From Arsenicicoccus bolidensis DSM 15745 (lineage in GTDB: Bacteria > Actinomycetota > Actinomycetes > Actinomycetales > Dermatophilaceae), in NCBI RefSeq assembly GCF_000426385.1, contig NZ_AUFG01000022.1, forward strand, positions 1 to 62,564: DNA of 62,564 nt, given 5' to 3'. Of the stretch, positions 20,531-29,177 are shown one piece after another. The notes under the pieces were generated by a model. The model searched no databases. It was not told the origin of the DNA and saw nothing but the letters and a program-made list of their open reading frames with translations. Position 1 is the first letter of the stretch, and every line of letters begins with the position of its first letter. The translations under genes and the position numbers were made by a program.

Positions 20531-22486
20531 TCACAATGGGGTCACGTTGGTAGCTGCCTGCAGTGCGGCGGCAAGGTAGCCCGCGGAAGCACCGACGCCC
20601 TTGTCCGCGACGTAGGCGGGCGTACCCGCTGCAACCACGGTCCCGCCGGCGTCGCCCGCGCCGGGTCCAAGATCGATCACGTGATCGGCCACCGCGACAA
20701 CGCGCATGTCCAGCTCCGCGGCGACGACCGTGTTGCCCGCATCGACCAGCGTCTGCAGATGCGCGACCAGACGATCCGTGTCGGCGCAGTGGAGCCCGGA
20801 CGTCGGCTCGTCCAATACGTACAGCGTGTCCCCACGCTGCGCACGCTGCAGCTCGGCCGCCAGCTTGACGCGCTGGGCCTCACCCCCCGAGAGTTCCGTT
20901 GCCGGTTGACCCAGTCGGAGGTAATCGAGTCCAACGTCCGACAAAGCGGCCAGGGATCGAGTGATCTCCTCATCGCCCACGAAGAACAGGTTCGCCTCCT
21001 CGACGCTCATCGACAACACGTCAGCGATCGTGCGCCCCCGCCACGTGACCTCGAGCGTTGACGCCTTGTATCGGGCGCCGTGGCAGTCGGGGCATTCGGT
21101 GTACACGGAAGGCAGGAAGAGGAGCTCGACCATCACCGATCCCTCGCCCTCGCAGGTCGGGCAGCGCCCGCCGGCGACATTGAAGGAGAATCGGCCGGGC
21201 TTGTACCCGCGTGAACGAGCTTCCGGGGTATCTGCGAATCGACGACGTACGTGGTCGAACAGCCCGGTGTAGGTGGCGACGTTCGACCGCGGCGTCCGGC
21301 CGATGGGCCGCTGGTCGATGACGATCAGCCGGCGTACACCGGTGACGGGCCCGGCGACGCGTCCATCGAGACGTCCCGGCGCATCCGCGAGGAGTGACTC
21401 GTCGCTGACCGGCTCGTCATCGGCCGGGACGGCCCGGCCAAGGCGATCGCCAAGCAGCGACGGAAGCGCCTGGGTGACCAGACTCGACTTGCCGGACCCG
21501 GACACGCCCGTGACCACGGTGAAGACACCCAATGGGATATCGACTGTGAGGTCGTGCAGGTTGTTCCGCGTCACGTTCTCCAGGCAAAGCCAACTGCGTG
21601 CCTCACGGGGTGTGCGAAGAGGGAGACCGCGGCCACCGAAGAGGTACCCGCGTGTCACGGACTCCTCGATATCGGCGAGCCCGTCGGGCGGGCCGCTGTA
21701 GAGCACTCGGCCGCCGTGTTCACCGGCGCCCGGGCCGATGTCGACCAACCAGTCCGCGTGCCGCATCACGGCCACGGAGTGCTCGACGATGAACAGGCTG
21801 TTCCCTTTCCCCTTGAGTCCGTCGAGGATCCCGAGGAGCGCCGTCACGTCCTGCGGATGCAGCCCCGCCGAGGGTTCGTCGAGGACGTAGACCACCCCGA
21901 AGAGATCAGAGCTGAGTTGCGTCGCGAGCCGTAGCCGCTGCAGCTCGCCGCCCGACAGCGTCGGCGTCGTCCGGCTCAACGACAGGTAGCCCAGCCCCAG
22001 ATCGACCAATGGACGAAGTCGCTGCAGCACCCCTGATGCGAGCTGGACCGCAGCGGCACGCTTCTCTGGCGCTCGGCTCAGGGTGGGTCGCACATCGGGC
22101 GCGGCGGCAGGCGAGGAACCGCCAGCAGCGACATGCTCCTGCGATGCCGCCCGCGGAGAGGCAGCGCCGGAAGAAGCGGCTCCGAGCTCCTCCAGGCGTG
22201 CAACGACTCCCGAGAGGATCGTGGCAAGTTCCCGAAGCGGCAGTCGGGAGAATTCGGCGATGTCGAATCCTTCGAACGTGACGGACAGCGCCTCGGGCTT
22301 CAGCCGCTTGCCATCACAGACCGGGCAGATGGCAGCGATGAGAAACTGCGCGACGCGCCGCTTCATCGAGGCGCTTTTCGTGTTCGCGAACGTGTCCAGA
22401 ATGTACCGACGAGCCCCGACGAACGGATAGAGCCCCGTCGAGTGGTGGGCTTTGAGGTGATGCTCGTTGCCTACCGGCCGCTCTTT
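20531..22486 (-). pseudogene. UvrA-like ABC ATPase, 5'-truncated
   Basis: The reading frame is open from 22486 to the stop at 20531 but has no start until the ATG at 22366 (611 residues). Residues upstream of that ATG (GLYPFVGARRYILDTFANTKSAS) read as normal family sequence, so the gene once began further up. Present: zinc knuckle CPVCDGKRL, first signature TLSGGELQRL and Walker B YVLDEPSAGLHP, second Walker A GVSGSGKSSLV, CPTCEGEGS, ECPDCHGARY, second signature ELSGGEAQRV. The whole first nucleotide-binding half with its Walker A is missing. Such short UvrA paralogues are often tied to drug or DNA-damage tolerance. Codon use seems less GC-biased than the neighbours and tRNA-Ala lies beside it, suggesting transfer and decay. 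Confidence 0.8.
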
Positions 22487-22607
22487 TCAAGGGCGACGGT
22501 CTCAGTATCGCGGGTTGGGAAGAGCTCGCGTCGAGCACAACCGGCCCTTCGAAATGCTCCTCGATCCGCAGGTCGACGTCACGCCTTGACCTGGGCCGCA
22601 GACGCAC

Positions 22608-22660
22608 ACAAGGCCCGAACCTCAACCAACGTTTGCCGTTGGCAAGGGTTCGAGCCTTGT
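22608..22660 (-). terminator. hairpin downstream of tRNA-Ala
   Basis: Arms ACAAGGC-C-CGAACC and GGTTCG-A-GCCTTGT form about 13 pairs with one internal mismatch, starting eight bases beyond the 3' end of the tRNA on its strand. It probably ends the tRNA transcript. Confidence 0.6.
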
Positions 22661-22668
22661 GCGTGCGG

Positions 22669-22741
22669 TGGAGCTGAGGGGATTCGAACCCCTGGCCTTC
22701 TCATTGCGAACGAGACGCGCTACCAACTGCGCCACAGCCCC
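22669..22741 (-). tRNA. tRNA-Ala (anticodon CGC)
   Basis: On the minus strand the acceptor arms GGGGCTG / CAGCTCC, D arm GCGCAGTTGGTAGCGC, anticodon stem TCTCG / TGAGA with loop TTCGCAA, and T arm AGGGG-TTCGAAT-CCCCT fold into a full cloverleaf of 73 bases. The anticodon CGC reads GCG. CCA is not encoded: the discriminator A is followed by CCG. Confidence 0.97.
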
Positions 22742-22753
22742 TGGCGAGGACCG

Positions 22754-22784
22754 ACTGTACCACCGAGGCGGTGCGTCGGCCCAA
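22754..22784 (-). promoter_or_regulatory. candidate promoter of tRNA-Ala
   Basis: On the minus strand TACAGT (22754-22759) lies 12 bases before the tRNA 5' end, with TTGGGC (22779-22784) 19 bases further up. The -10 is reasonable; the -35 and the long spacer are weak. Confidence 0.4.
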
Positions 22785-22787
22785 TCC

Positions 22788-23657
22788 TCACCCGCCGACG
22801 GCGCTGCGCAACGGCACTGCGGCGTCGAGGAACTCGTCCTCGACCTCGATGGGGGCGAACACGTCGTCGTCGACCGGCAGCGGGTCCGGGGTGGCCCGCG
22901 GCGCGGCGGGCTTCATGGTGTAGGTCGGACGAGGCACCGGCGTCGGACGCCACTGCCCGGGCTCGAGCGGCTCGAGGGCGACCTCGACCGGCGCGGGCGC
23001 CGCGTCGACGGTGTCGAACTGGCGCACGTCGAAGGGAGCGTCGACCCGGGTGGCACCCACGGGGGCCACTGCGGGCTCGGGGCTCTCCTCCACGACCGGC
23101 GCCTCAGGAGCGGAGACCGGGGACGCGGTCGGGACGGTGGACGCGACCGGAGCTGCGGGCCCGACGGGGGCGGCCGAGGCGACCGGGGCCGTGCGACGCA
23201 GCTCGAGGCGCGGCTGGCGACGCCGGGCGCTGTGGCGCAGCCAGGCCAGGTCGGCGGTGACGAGCGCCAGGCCGACGACCGGGGTCCAGACGGGCACCAG
23301 TCGCAGGACGGTGACCACGACGAGCGCGACCAGCACGGCCACGGCGACCCCGAGAGAGGCTCCCCGCAGGCGGTGGGCGAGCCGGCCGGGGGCGGCGTCC
23401 TCGGTCACGTGCGTGGCACGCGTCGCACCGGTCGGCGCGGTGGAGGTGGCGCCGGCCCGCAGCGGGCTGACGGCATACGACCGGGCGGTGGTGGGCTCGG
23501 CGAGGACCGGGCGCCGCTCGAGGACCCGGAGGGCCTCGGCGTAGCGCTCGATGGATCGGGCGGTCTGCAGGTGCTCCCGACGACGCATCCACGACTGGGT
23601 CAGATAGGCAGCCCACAACCCGATGACGACGACGAAGACGAGGCTGGAGGGCTGCAC
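22788..23657 (-). CDS. SepX/GlpR-like divisome membrane protein
   Basis: 289 residues. An N-terminal membrane helix (about 5-20, SSLVFVVVIGLWAAYL) is followed by a basic segment with RRREHLQTARSIERYAEALRVLERR. Two more hydrophobic helices lie at about 105-135. The Pro/Ala-rich cytoplasmic tail ends in TPDPLPVDDDVFAPIEVEDE. Layout and neighbourhood (GNAT, moaB/moaC, moeA, 5-formyltetrahydrofolate cyclo-ligase) match the actinobacterial SepX/GlpR family, which in Streptomyces acts at division septa. Assignment is by architecture and gene order, so the cell-division role here is inferred. Confidence 0.75.
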   Translation of the reverse strand: MQPSSLVFVVVIGLWAAYLTQSWMRRREHLQTARSIERYAEALRVLERRPVLAEPTTARSYAVSPLRAGATSTAPTGATRATHVTEDAAPGRLAHRLRGASLGVAVAVLVALVVVTVLRLVPVWTPVVGLALVTADLAWLRHSARRRQPRLELRRTAPVASAAPVGPAAPVASTVPTASPVSAPEAPVVEESPEPAVAPVGATRVDAPFDVRQFDTVDAAPAPVEVALEPLEPGQWRPTPVPRPTYTMKPAAPRATPDPLPVDDDVFAPIEVEDEFLDAAVPLRSAVGG

Positions 23658-23728
23658 GTCCCCGACGTTAGAGGGGGGACGGGTGATGAACGCTCAACCG
23701 CGCGGGTGTGTCGGCGGATTGCCCTGGA

Positions 23729-24331
23729 TCATGCCCTCCTGAGCCGTTCCGTGAAGGTCGCTCCGCCGAGGTCCTCGGTCGTCAGGGCGAAGGTCCGGTG
23801 GTCGCGCCAGGCGCCGTCGATGTGGAGGTAGTGCTCGCGCAGCCCCTCGTCGCGGAACCCGAGCTTGCGCACGACGGCGAGCGACTTGGTGTTGTCGGGG
23901 CGGATGTTGACCTCGATGCGGTGCAGGCCGCGCTCCCCCACGGCGTAGTCGCACGCCGTGGCCAGGGCCAGCGGCACGATGCCCCGGCCGGCGTGGGTGG
24001 GCGCGCACCAGTAGCCCGCCGTGGCGCCCCACAACGCGCCCTCCATGATCTGGGAGAGGTTGACCGCACCGCAGAGCCGCCCGTCGACCTCCACGGCGAA
24101 CGGGAGCTGCCGGCCGGCGCGCGCCTCTCGGGCCTGGTGGCGGACGTACTCGGGAAAGGGCTTGGCCTCCTGGCCCGCTCGCGGGAAGGTCGGCTCCCAC
24201 TCCTTGAGCCAGTCCCAGCTGGCGCGCCGCAGCTCGAGCCACTCCGAGCGGTCGCGGCGACGCAGGCCGCGCAGCACGAGCGCTCCCCCGTCGGGCAGGC
24301 TCGCCTCGAGCCGCACCGGCCACGCCGACAT
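23729..24331 (-). CDS. GNAT family N-acetyltransferase (RimJ/RimL-like)
   Basis: 200 residues with the RimJ/RimL layout: an N-terminal strand LVLRGLRRRDRSEWLELR, then AVEVDGRLCGAVNLSQI, the acetyl-CoA loop region HAGRGIVPLALATACDYA, and HRIEVNIRPDNTKSLAVVRKLGFRDEG. The likely substrate is an N-terminal amino group of a protein, possibly ribosomal, but this is not shown. The start codon overlaps the moaB stop, so it belongs to the moeA-moaC-moaB transcript. Confidence 0.88.
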   Translation of the reverse strand: MSAWPVRLEASLPDGGALVLRGLRRRDRSEWLELRRASWDWLKEWEPTFPRAGQEAKPFPEYVRHQAREARAGRQLPFAVEVDGRLCGAVNLSQIMEGALWGATAGYWCAPTHAGRGIVPLALATACDYAVGERGLHRIEVNIRPDNTKSLAVVRKLGFRDEGLREHYLHIDGAWRDHRTFALTTEDLGGATFTERLRRA

Positions 24332-24819
24332 CAGTGGTCGCCCCCGCCCACCTGGTCGAGGGCGTGCGGCACGACCTGCTCCAGCACGCCCAGCCCGTCG
24401 GCGACGCCGCCGCGGGAGCCGGGGAGGTTGACGACCAGGGTGGCGCCCGCGAGGCCGGCGATGCCGCGGGACAGCGAGGCGGTGGGGACGCCCTGCGCCA
24501 GACCGGCGCCGCGGATGGCCTCGGCGACGCCGGGCACCTCGCGGTCGATCACCGCCCGGGTCACCTCGGGGGTGCGGTCGGTCGGCGACAGCCCGGTCCC
24601 CCCGGTGGTGACGACGAGATCGACGCCGTCGGCGACGGCGGACCGTATGGCGTCCCCCACGGGATCACCGTCAGGGACGACCACCGGGTCCGGGGTGTCC
24701 AGGCCCCACGCGCGCAGGGCCTCGACGATGACCGGCCCCGTGCGGTCGGCGTAGGTGCCGGCGGCGGCCCGCGTGGACGCCGTCACGACGACGGCCCGCC
24801 GCCGCGAGGGGGTGGTCAC
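24331..24819 (-). CDS. moaB: molybdenum cofactor biosynthesis protein MoaB/Mog
   Basis: Adenylates molybdopterin before molybdate insertion. 162 residues with the MoCF-fold motif DLVVTTGGTGLSPTDRTPEVTRAVIDREVPGVAEAIR, then LSRGIAGLAGATLVVNLPGSRGGV. GTG start at 24819, overlapping the moaC stop. The genes for the early steps (moaA, moaE, moaD) are not in the window. Confidence 0.93.
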   Translation of the reverse strand: MTTPSRRRAVVVTASTRAAAGTYADRTGPVIVEALRAWGLDTPDPVVVPDGDPVGDAIRSAVADGVDLVVTTGGTGLSPTDRTPEVTRAVIDREVPGVAEAIRGAGLAQGVPTASLSRGIAGLAGATLVVNLPGSRGGVADGLGVLEQVVPHALDQVGGGDH

Positions 24820-25307
24820 TCGGACCAGTCCCCGGAGCGGCCGCCGGACTTGGCGGTCACGCGCACGTCGGTGATGCGGGCGTGCTTGTCGACCGCCTTG
24901 ACCATGTCGATGAGGGCCAGGGCGCCGACGGCGACGGCGGTCAACGCCTCCATCTCGATGCCGGTGCGGTCGGCGGTGCGGACGGTCGCCGTGAGGTCGA
25001 CGCCGTCGTCGGCCACCTCGAGGTCCAGCTCGACGCCATGCACGGCGATGGGGTGGGCGAGGGGGATCAGGTCGGGGGTGCGCTTGACCGCCTGGATCCC
25101 GGCGATGCGGGCCACGGCGAGGGCGTCGCCCTTGGGCACGGTGCCGTCACGCAGGGCGGCGACGGCAGGGGCGGCGAGCAGGACCCGGCCGCGGGCGGTC
25201 GCCGAGCGGGCCGTGACGGCCTTGGCGGAGACGTCGACCATGTGCGCGCTGCCGTCGGCCCGCACGTGCGTGAGGCGGGGCGGGTCGGGGGTGGGGGTGG
25301 AGGTCAC
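24816..25307 (-). CDS. moaC: cyclic pyranopterin monophosphate synthase
   Basis: Second step of molybdenum cofactor synthesis, making cyclic pyranopterin monophosphate from the MoaA product. 163 residues. Motifs: MVDVSAKAVTARSATARG, GDALAVARIAGIQAVKRT, DLIPLAHPIAV, and TGIEMEALTAVAVGALALIDMVKAVDK with the active-site Lys and Asp. It overlaps both moeA and moaB by four bases. Confidence 0.96.
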   Translation of the reverse strand: MTSTPTPDPPRLTHVRADGSAHMVDVSAKAVTARSATARGRVLLAAPAVAALRDGTVPKGDALAVARIAGIQAVKRTPDLIPLAHPIAVHGVELDLEVADDGVDLTATVRTADRTGIEMEALTAVAVGALALIDMVKAVDKHARITDVRVTAKSGGRSGDWSE

Positions 25308-26572
25308 GCGAGGGACTCCTTGCCGGGGAGGGGACGGAGGAGCAGACAGGTGAGGCGCGTGCCGGGGACGACCTCGTCGACCTCGGCGGGCACGACGGCC
25401 AGGGCGTCGGCGTGAGCGAGGGCACCGAGCACGTGCGACCCCTGGCCGCCCGCGAGGGTGGCGTGCGGGCCGTCCGCCTCGGTGCGCAGGCGGACGCGGG
25501 CCAGCTGGGTGCGGCCGGCCGACGTGCGCCAGCCGTCGTCGGCCACCGCCTCGATGCCCGCGAGCCCCTCGGCGGGGCGGCCGGCGAGCAGGCGCAGAGC
25601 CGGGGCCACGAAGACTTGGTAGGACACCATCGAGCTGACGGGGTTGCCGGGCAGCGTGAAGACGGGCACGTGTCGCCCGTCGCCGGCCCGCACCAGGCCG
25701 AAGCCCTGGGGCTTGCCGGGCTGCATCGCCACCCCGCGGAACGCGACCTCGCCGTCACGGGCGAGCACGGCCTTGACCGTGTCGTAGGCGCCGGCGGAGA
25801 CACCGCCGGTGGTGATGACGGCGTCGTGGGTCAGCAGCACCTCGTCGAGCCGGGCGCGGAAGCCCTGCTCGTCGTCGGCGACCGCGCGCACCCGCTCGGC
25901 CGTGAAGCCGTGCTCGCGCAGGACGGCCACGAGCATCGGGCCGTTGCTGTCGACGACCGTGCCGTGCCCGGCCGTGCCCCCCGGCTCGACCAGCTCGTCG
26001 CCGGTGGAGAGGACGGCGACGCGGGGCGGCAGCACGACCTCGACCAGAGGATGCCCGAGGGACACGAGCAGCGCGAGGACCCGGGCGTCCACGAACGTGC
26101 CTGCGGCCAGGGCGGTCTCGCCGCGGGACAGGTCGTCGCCGGCAGGGCGGACGTGGGCGCCGGCCTGCGGCTGGTGGCGCAGGGTGGCCCGCTCGGTGCC
26201 GCCGTCGGTGAGCTCGACGGGGACGACCGCGTCGGCACCGTCGGGCAGGGCGGCGCCGGTCATGATGCGCATCGTCGTGCCCGGCTCGAGGGTGACCCGG
26301 TCGGTGCGTCCGGCGGGGATGTCGCCCGCGACGGGCAGGACCACGGGGCGATCACCGGCACCCACGAGCTCGGCGGCCCGGACGGCATACCCGTCCATCG
26401 CCGAGTTGGTGAACGCCGGGACGTCGACGGCGCTGCGCACGTCCTGGGCCAGGACGCAGCCGTGCGCCTCTGCCACCGGGACCTCGGAGGTGCAGCGGGG
26501 CACGGTGGCGCAGGCCTCGAGGAGGAGGCGCAGGTGCTCGTCGACCGGCATCAGCCGGGGTGCGTCGGACAT
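25304..26572 (-). CDS. moeA: molybdopterin molybdenumtransferase
   Basis: Inserts molybdate into adenylated molybdopterin. 422 residues from the ATG at 26572; the 18 codons further upstream overlap the GGDEF gene end and look spurious. Motifs: PAFTNSAMDGYAVRA, TGAALPDGADAVVPVE, VAVLSTGDELVEPGG, VVDSNGPML, TTGGVSAGAYDTVKAVL and FTLPGNPVSSMVSYQVFV. The order moeA-moaC-moaB-GNAT matches other actinobacteria. galU, which commonly precedes moeA, is absent here. Confidence 0.96.
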   Translation of the reverse strand: MSDAPRLMPVDEHLRLLLEACATVPRCTSEVPVAEAHGCVLAQDVRSAVDVPAFTNSAMDGYAVRAAELVGAGDRPVVLPVAGDIPAGRTDRVTLEPGTTMRIMTGAALPDGADAVVPVELTDGGTERATLRHQPQAGAHVRPAGDDLSRGETALAAGTFVDARVLALLVSLGHPLVEVVLPPRVAVLSTGDELVEPGGTAGHGTVVDSNGPMLVAVLREHGFTAERVRAVADDEQGFRARLDEVLLTHDAVITTGGVSAGAYDTVKAVLARDGEVAFRGVAMQPGKPQGFGLVRAGDGRHVPVFTLPGNPVSSMVSYQVFVAPALRLLAGRPAEGLAGIEAVADDGWRTSAGRTQLARVRLRTEADGPHATLAGGQGSHVLGALAHADALAVVPAEVDEVVPGTRLTCLLLRPLPGKESLA

Positions 26573-26582
26573 GCTGCGGAGA

Positions 26583-28481
26583 CTAGTCGACGGGTCCGAC
26601 ATGCCTCGAGGCCACCGCCCGGTCACGCCCGGCGCGCTTGGCGGCGTTCATCGCGGCGTCGGCGGCCGACACGAGCTCGGGTGCCGTGGCGGCGTCCTGC
26701 GGCCAGGTGGCGATCCCGACGCTGCAGGTGATGGGGATCTCGCGGTCGCCGACCTGCAGCGGACGGGAGCGAAGGTCACCGACGATCCGCTCGGCGAGCC
26801 GCAGGCACTCCTCCTCGCCGCGCTCGGGGCAGACGACCGCCATCTCCTCGCCGCCGTAGCGTGCGACGAGGTCGACCGGCGGGACCAGCTCGACGATGCG
26901 GGCCGCGAGCGCGGCCAGGACGCCGTCCCCGACGGAGTGCCCGTGCTGGTCGTTGACCTGCCGGAACCGGTCGACGTCCACGATCAGGAGCGACACCTGA
27001 CGCCCGAACGACCGAGCCCGCTCCACCTCGCGGCCCAGCGTCGTCGTCAGCATGCGCAGGTTGCCGACCCCGGTCAGCGGGTCGATCACGGACTGGCGCT
27101 GCGCCCGGCGGTGCAGGATCGCGTTGTCGATGGCGACCCCGGCCGGCCCTGCCACGAGGTCAAGCAGCTCCCCGGTCGTGTCGTCGTATGCCGTCGCGCC
27201 GGCCGCCCGTTCGACGACCAGCGCGCCGATGACGTCGTCGCCGGCCACGAGGGGTGCGGCACACAGCCTGCCCCGCAGGACCGCGCCGGACTCGTCGCGC
27301 GCATCGTCGAGCACGACGACGCGACGGTCGCGGACGACCTCGCCGATCGCGCTCTCGGCCGCGCGGATCCGTCCCGTGCCGGGGCGGCGGGTGCCGATGG
27401 GGTGCACGACGCGGGCGCGCAGGCCGCTGCCCTCGCGCATCCAGACGACCGCGCAGGTGGACCCGGTCGTCGTCTCGGCGAGCGCGCACAGGGCCGCGAG
27501 GAGGCCGTCGAGGTCGTGGGTGCGCTGCAGCGTGGCGGCGATCCGTCGGACGGTGTCGTGCAGGGTCTCCCGGCTCGAGGTCAGCTCGGCCATCCGCTGG
27601 TCGAGCTCGATCGCCATCGCGTTGAACTCCCGCGACAGCTCGCCGACCTCGTCGTCGCGCCCCTCCGGCAGACGCACGCTCAGGTCGCCCTCGGCGATAC
27701 GGCGGGTGCCGTCGGTGAGGACGAGGAGCGGTGCGGTGAGCTCCCGGGCCAGCCATCGGAGCAGACCGACGGCCGCCGCCAGCACGAGCAGGATGAGCAG
27801 GAGTGGCATCCAGGCCCTCGCCCCACCGACCGGATCGGCGGCCGAGCCCTGCACCGCGCAGGGACGCCCGGGCCCGGCGGCGGCGGTCCGCGCGATGGAC
27901 CCCTGGCCGCGGTCCGAGCTCGGGTGGACCTCGACGCCGCCCGCGCACTGGAGGATCGTGCGGACGTCCCCGGCCGCGGCCTGACGGGTGAGCGCGTCCA
28001 GCCGCCCCGCGGTGAGGGGCTCGACGACGTGGACCGTCAGCGTCCCCTGGGTGGTGGTGAGGTCGACCCGCTCCGCGAGGTGGGCGCCGGCGGGCTCGCT
28101 CACCGTCGAGCAGCGCGTGGTGGGCAGCTTGGTGGGCGTGGGTCGCGGCGCCGAGGACGAGGCCGCCAGCACGGCGCCGCCGCGCAGCACCACGGCGTAG
28201 CCCCGCTCCGCCCCCAGCCCGCCGCGGGTCTCTTCCGCGAGGACCGTGGCTGGCGGGCGCCCGTTGGCGATCGACAGGGCGATGACCTCGGCCCGGTCGC
28301 CCAGCGCCCAGCACTCGGACGCCATGGCCGTCGCGACGGCGACGGTGGCGCGGTCGACGTCGCGTCGCTGGCCGTCCACGAGCGCACGCGGCAGCAGGAC
28401 CCCGGCCACGAGCCCGGCCACCAGCAGGACCGGCAGGACCACGGCGGCGAGCACGATCGCCAGGCGGGTCCGGATGGACAC
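26583..28481 (-). CDS. membrane diguanylate cyclase with HAMP, GAF and GGDEF domains
   Basis: 632 residues from a GTG at 28481 with GAGGAGG five bases upstream. Order: TM1 (about 8-30), an extracytoplasmic sensor region of about 190 residues with two or three Cys, TM2 (about 222-242), HAMP (LTDGTRRIAEGDLSVRL, DEVGELSREFNAM), a GAF domain, and a C-terminal GGDEF domain with DPLTGVGNLRML and active-site YGGEEMAV near residue 540. It should make c-di-GMP. The product-inhibition I-site (RxxD upstream of the active site) reads PPVD, so feedback inhibition is probably absent. No EAL domain. It lies 10 bases before moeA, possibly on one transcript. Confidence 0.9.
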   Translation of the reverse strand: MSIRTRLAIVLAAVVLPVLLVAGLVAGVLLPRALVDGQRRDVDRATVAVATAMASECWALGDRAEVIALSIANGRPPATVLAEETRGGLGAERGYAVVLRGGAVLAASSSAPRPTPTKLPTTRCSTVSEPAGAHLAERVDLTTTQGTLTVHVVEPLTAGRLDALTRQAAAGDVRTILQCAGGVEVHPSSDRGQGSIARTAAAGPGRPCAVQGSAADPVGGARAWMPLLLILLVLAAAVGLLRWLARELTAPLLVLTDGTRRIAEGDLSVRLPEGRDDEVGELSREFNAMAIELDQRMAELTSSRETLHDTVRRIAATLQRTHDLDGLLAALCALAETTTGSTCAVVWMREGSGLRARVVHPIGTRRPGTGRIRAAESAIGEVVRDRRVVVLDDARDESGAVLRGRLCAAPLVAGDDVIGALVVERAAGATAYDDTTGELLDLVAGPAGVAIDNAILHRRAQRQSVIDPLTGVGNLRMLTTTLGREVERARSFGRQVSLLIVDVDRFRQVNDQHGHSVGDGVLAALAARIVELVPPVDLVARYGGEEMAVVCPERGEEECLRLAERIVGDLRSRPLQVGDREIPITCSVGIATWPQDAATAPELVSAADAAMNAAKRAGRDRAVASRHVGPVD

Positions 28482-28575
28482 GGGTCCTCCTCGAGGTGGG
28501 TGGGTGCGGCCCATCGTGGCACGAGACCGATCCGCCCCTCCTCCTCACGGGTCCGTGCCTGACAGAATCCGTGGC

Positions 28576-29163
28576 ATGGACACCCCGCTCACGACCCCCG
28601 TCGAGGCCAAGCGCGCCCTGCGGACCCGCCTCTGGGCAGCCCGCAAGCAGCGGTATGCCGACACCCCTCGCGCCGACCGAGAGGCGCAGGCCCGGGCCCT
28701 GGCGGACCACGCCCTGCGGGTCGTCGCCGACCTGGTGGCCCCGGGTGGCACCGTGACGTCATACGAGTCGTGGCCGACCGAGCCCGGCACCGGCCCGATC
28801 AACGAGGCCCTGGTCGGGGCCGGCTATCGGGTGCTGGTGCCGGTGACCCTGCCGGGGCTCGACCTCGACTGGCGCCCGCTGGGCAGCGACGAGCTGGACG
28901 AGTCGGCCCGGCTCGGGCTGGAGGCGATCAGCCAGGCGGACCTGGTGCTGGCGCCGGGCACGGCCGTGGACCGGCGGGGCGTGCGCCTCGGGCAGGGTGG
29001 AGGGTGCTACGACCGGGCGCTCCCCCGGCGTCGCGACGGCGTCCGGGTCGTGACGCTGCTGCACCCGCAGGAGCTCCTGGACGAGGAGCTGCCGTCCGCC
29101 GAGCACGACCAGCGGGTCGACGCCGTGGTGACCGCGGACGGGATCACCTGGCTCGACCGCTGA
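28576..29163 (+). CDS. 5-formyltetrahydrofolate cyclo-ligase
   Basis: Converts 5-formyl-THF to 5,10-methenyl-THF with ATP. 195 residues from the ATG at 28576. N-terminal EAKRALRTRLWAARKQRY, substrate-site motif TSYESWPTEPGTGPI, and the C-terminal signature LAPGTAVDRRGVRLGQGGGCYDRAL, where the Gly-rich loop binds ATP. Divergent from the GGDEF-moe cluster. A CAGAAT stretch just before the start (about 28563) may be a -10 of a nearly leaderless transcript. MTHFS/ygfA is the usual symbol, not assigned here. Confidence 0.93.
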   Translation: MDTPLTTPVEAKRALRTRLWAARKQRYADTPRADREAQARALADHALRVVADLVAPGGTVTSYESWPTEPGTGPINEALVGAGYRVLVPVTLPGLDLDWRPLGSDELDESARLGLEAISQADLVLAPGTAVDRRGVRLGQGGGCYDRALPRRRDGVRVVTLLHPQELLDEELPSAEHDQRVDAVVTADGITWLDR

Positions 29164-29177
29164 GCGCGCGACGGGGC

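Noticed and set aside
22314-22625. Separate 103-codon gene upstream of the UvrA-like remnant
   Set aside because: The frame overlaps the remnant and the tRNA terminator, has no recognisable domain, and reads as leftover sequence.
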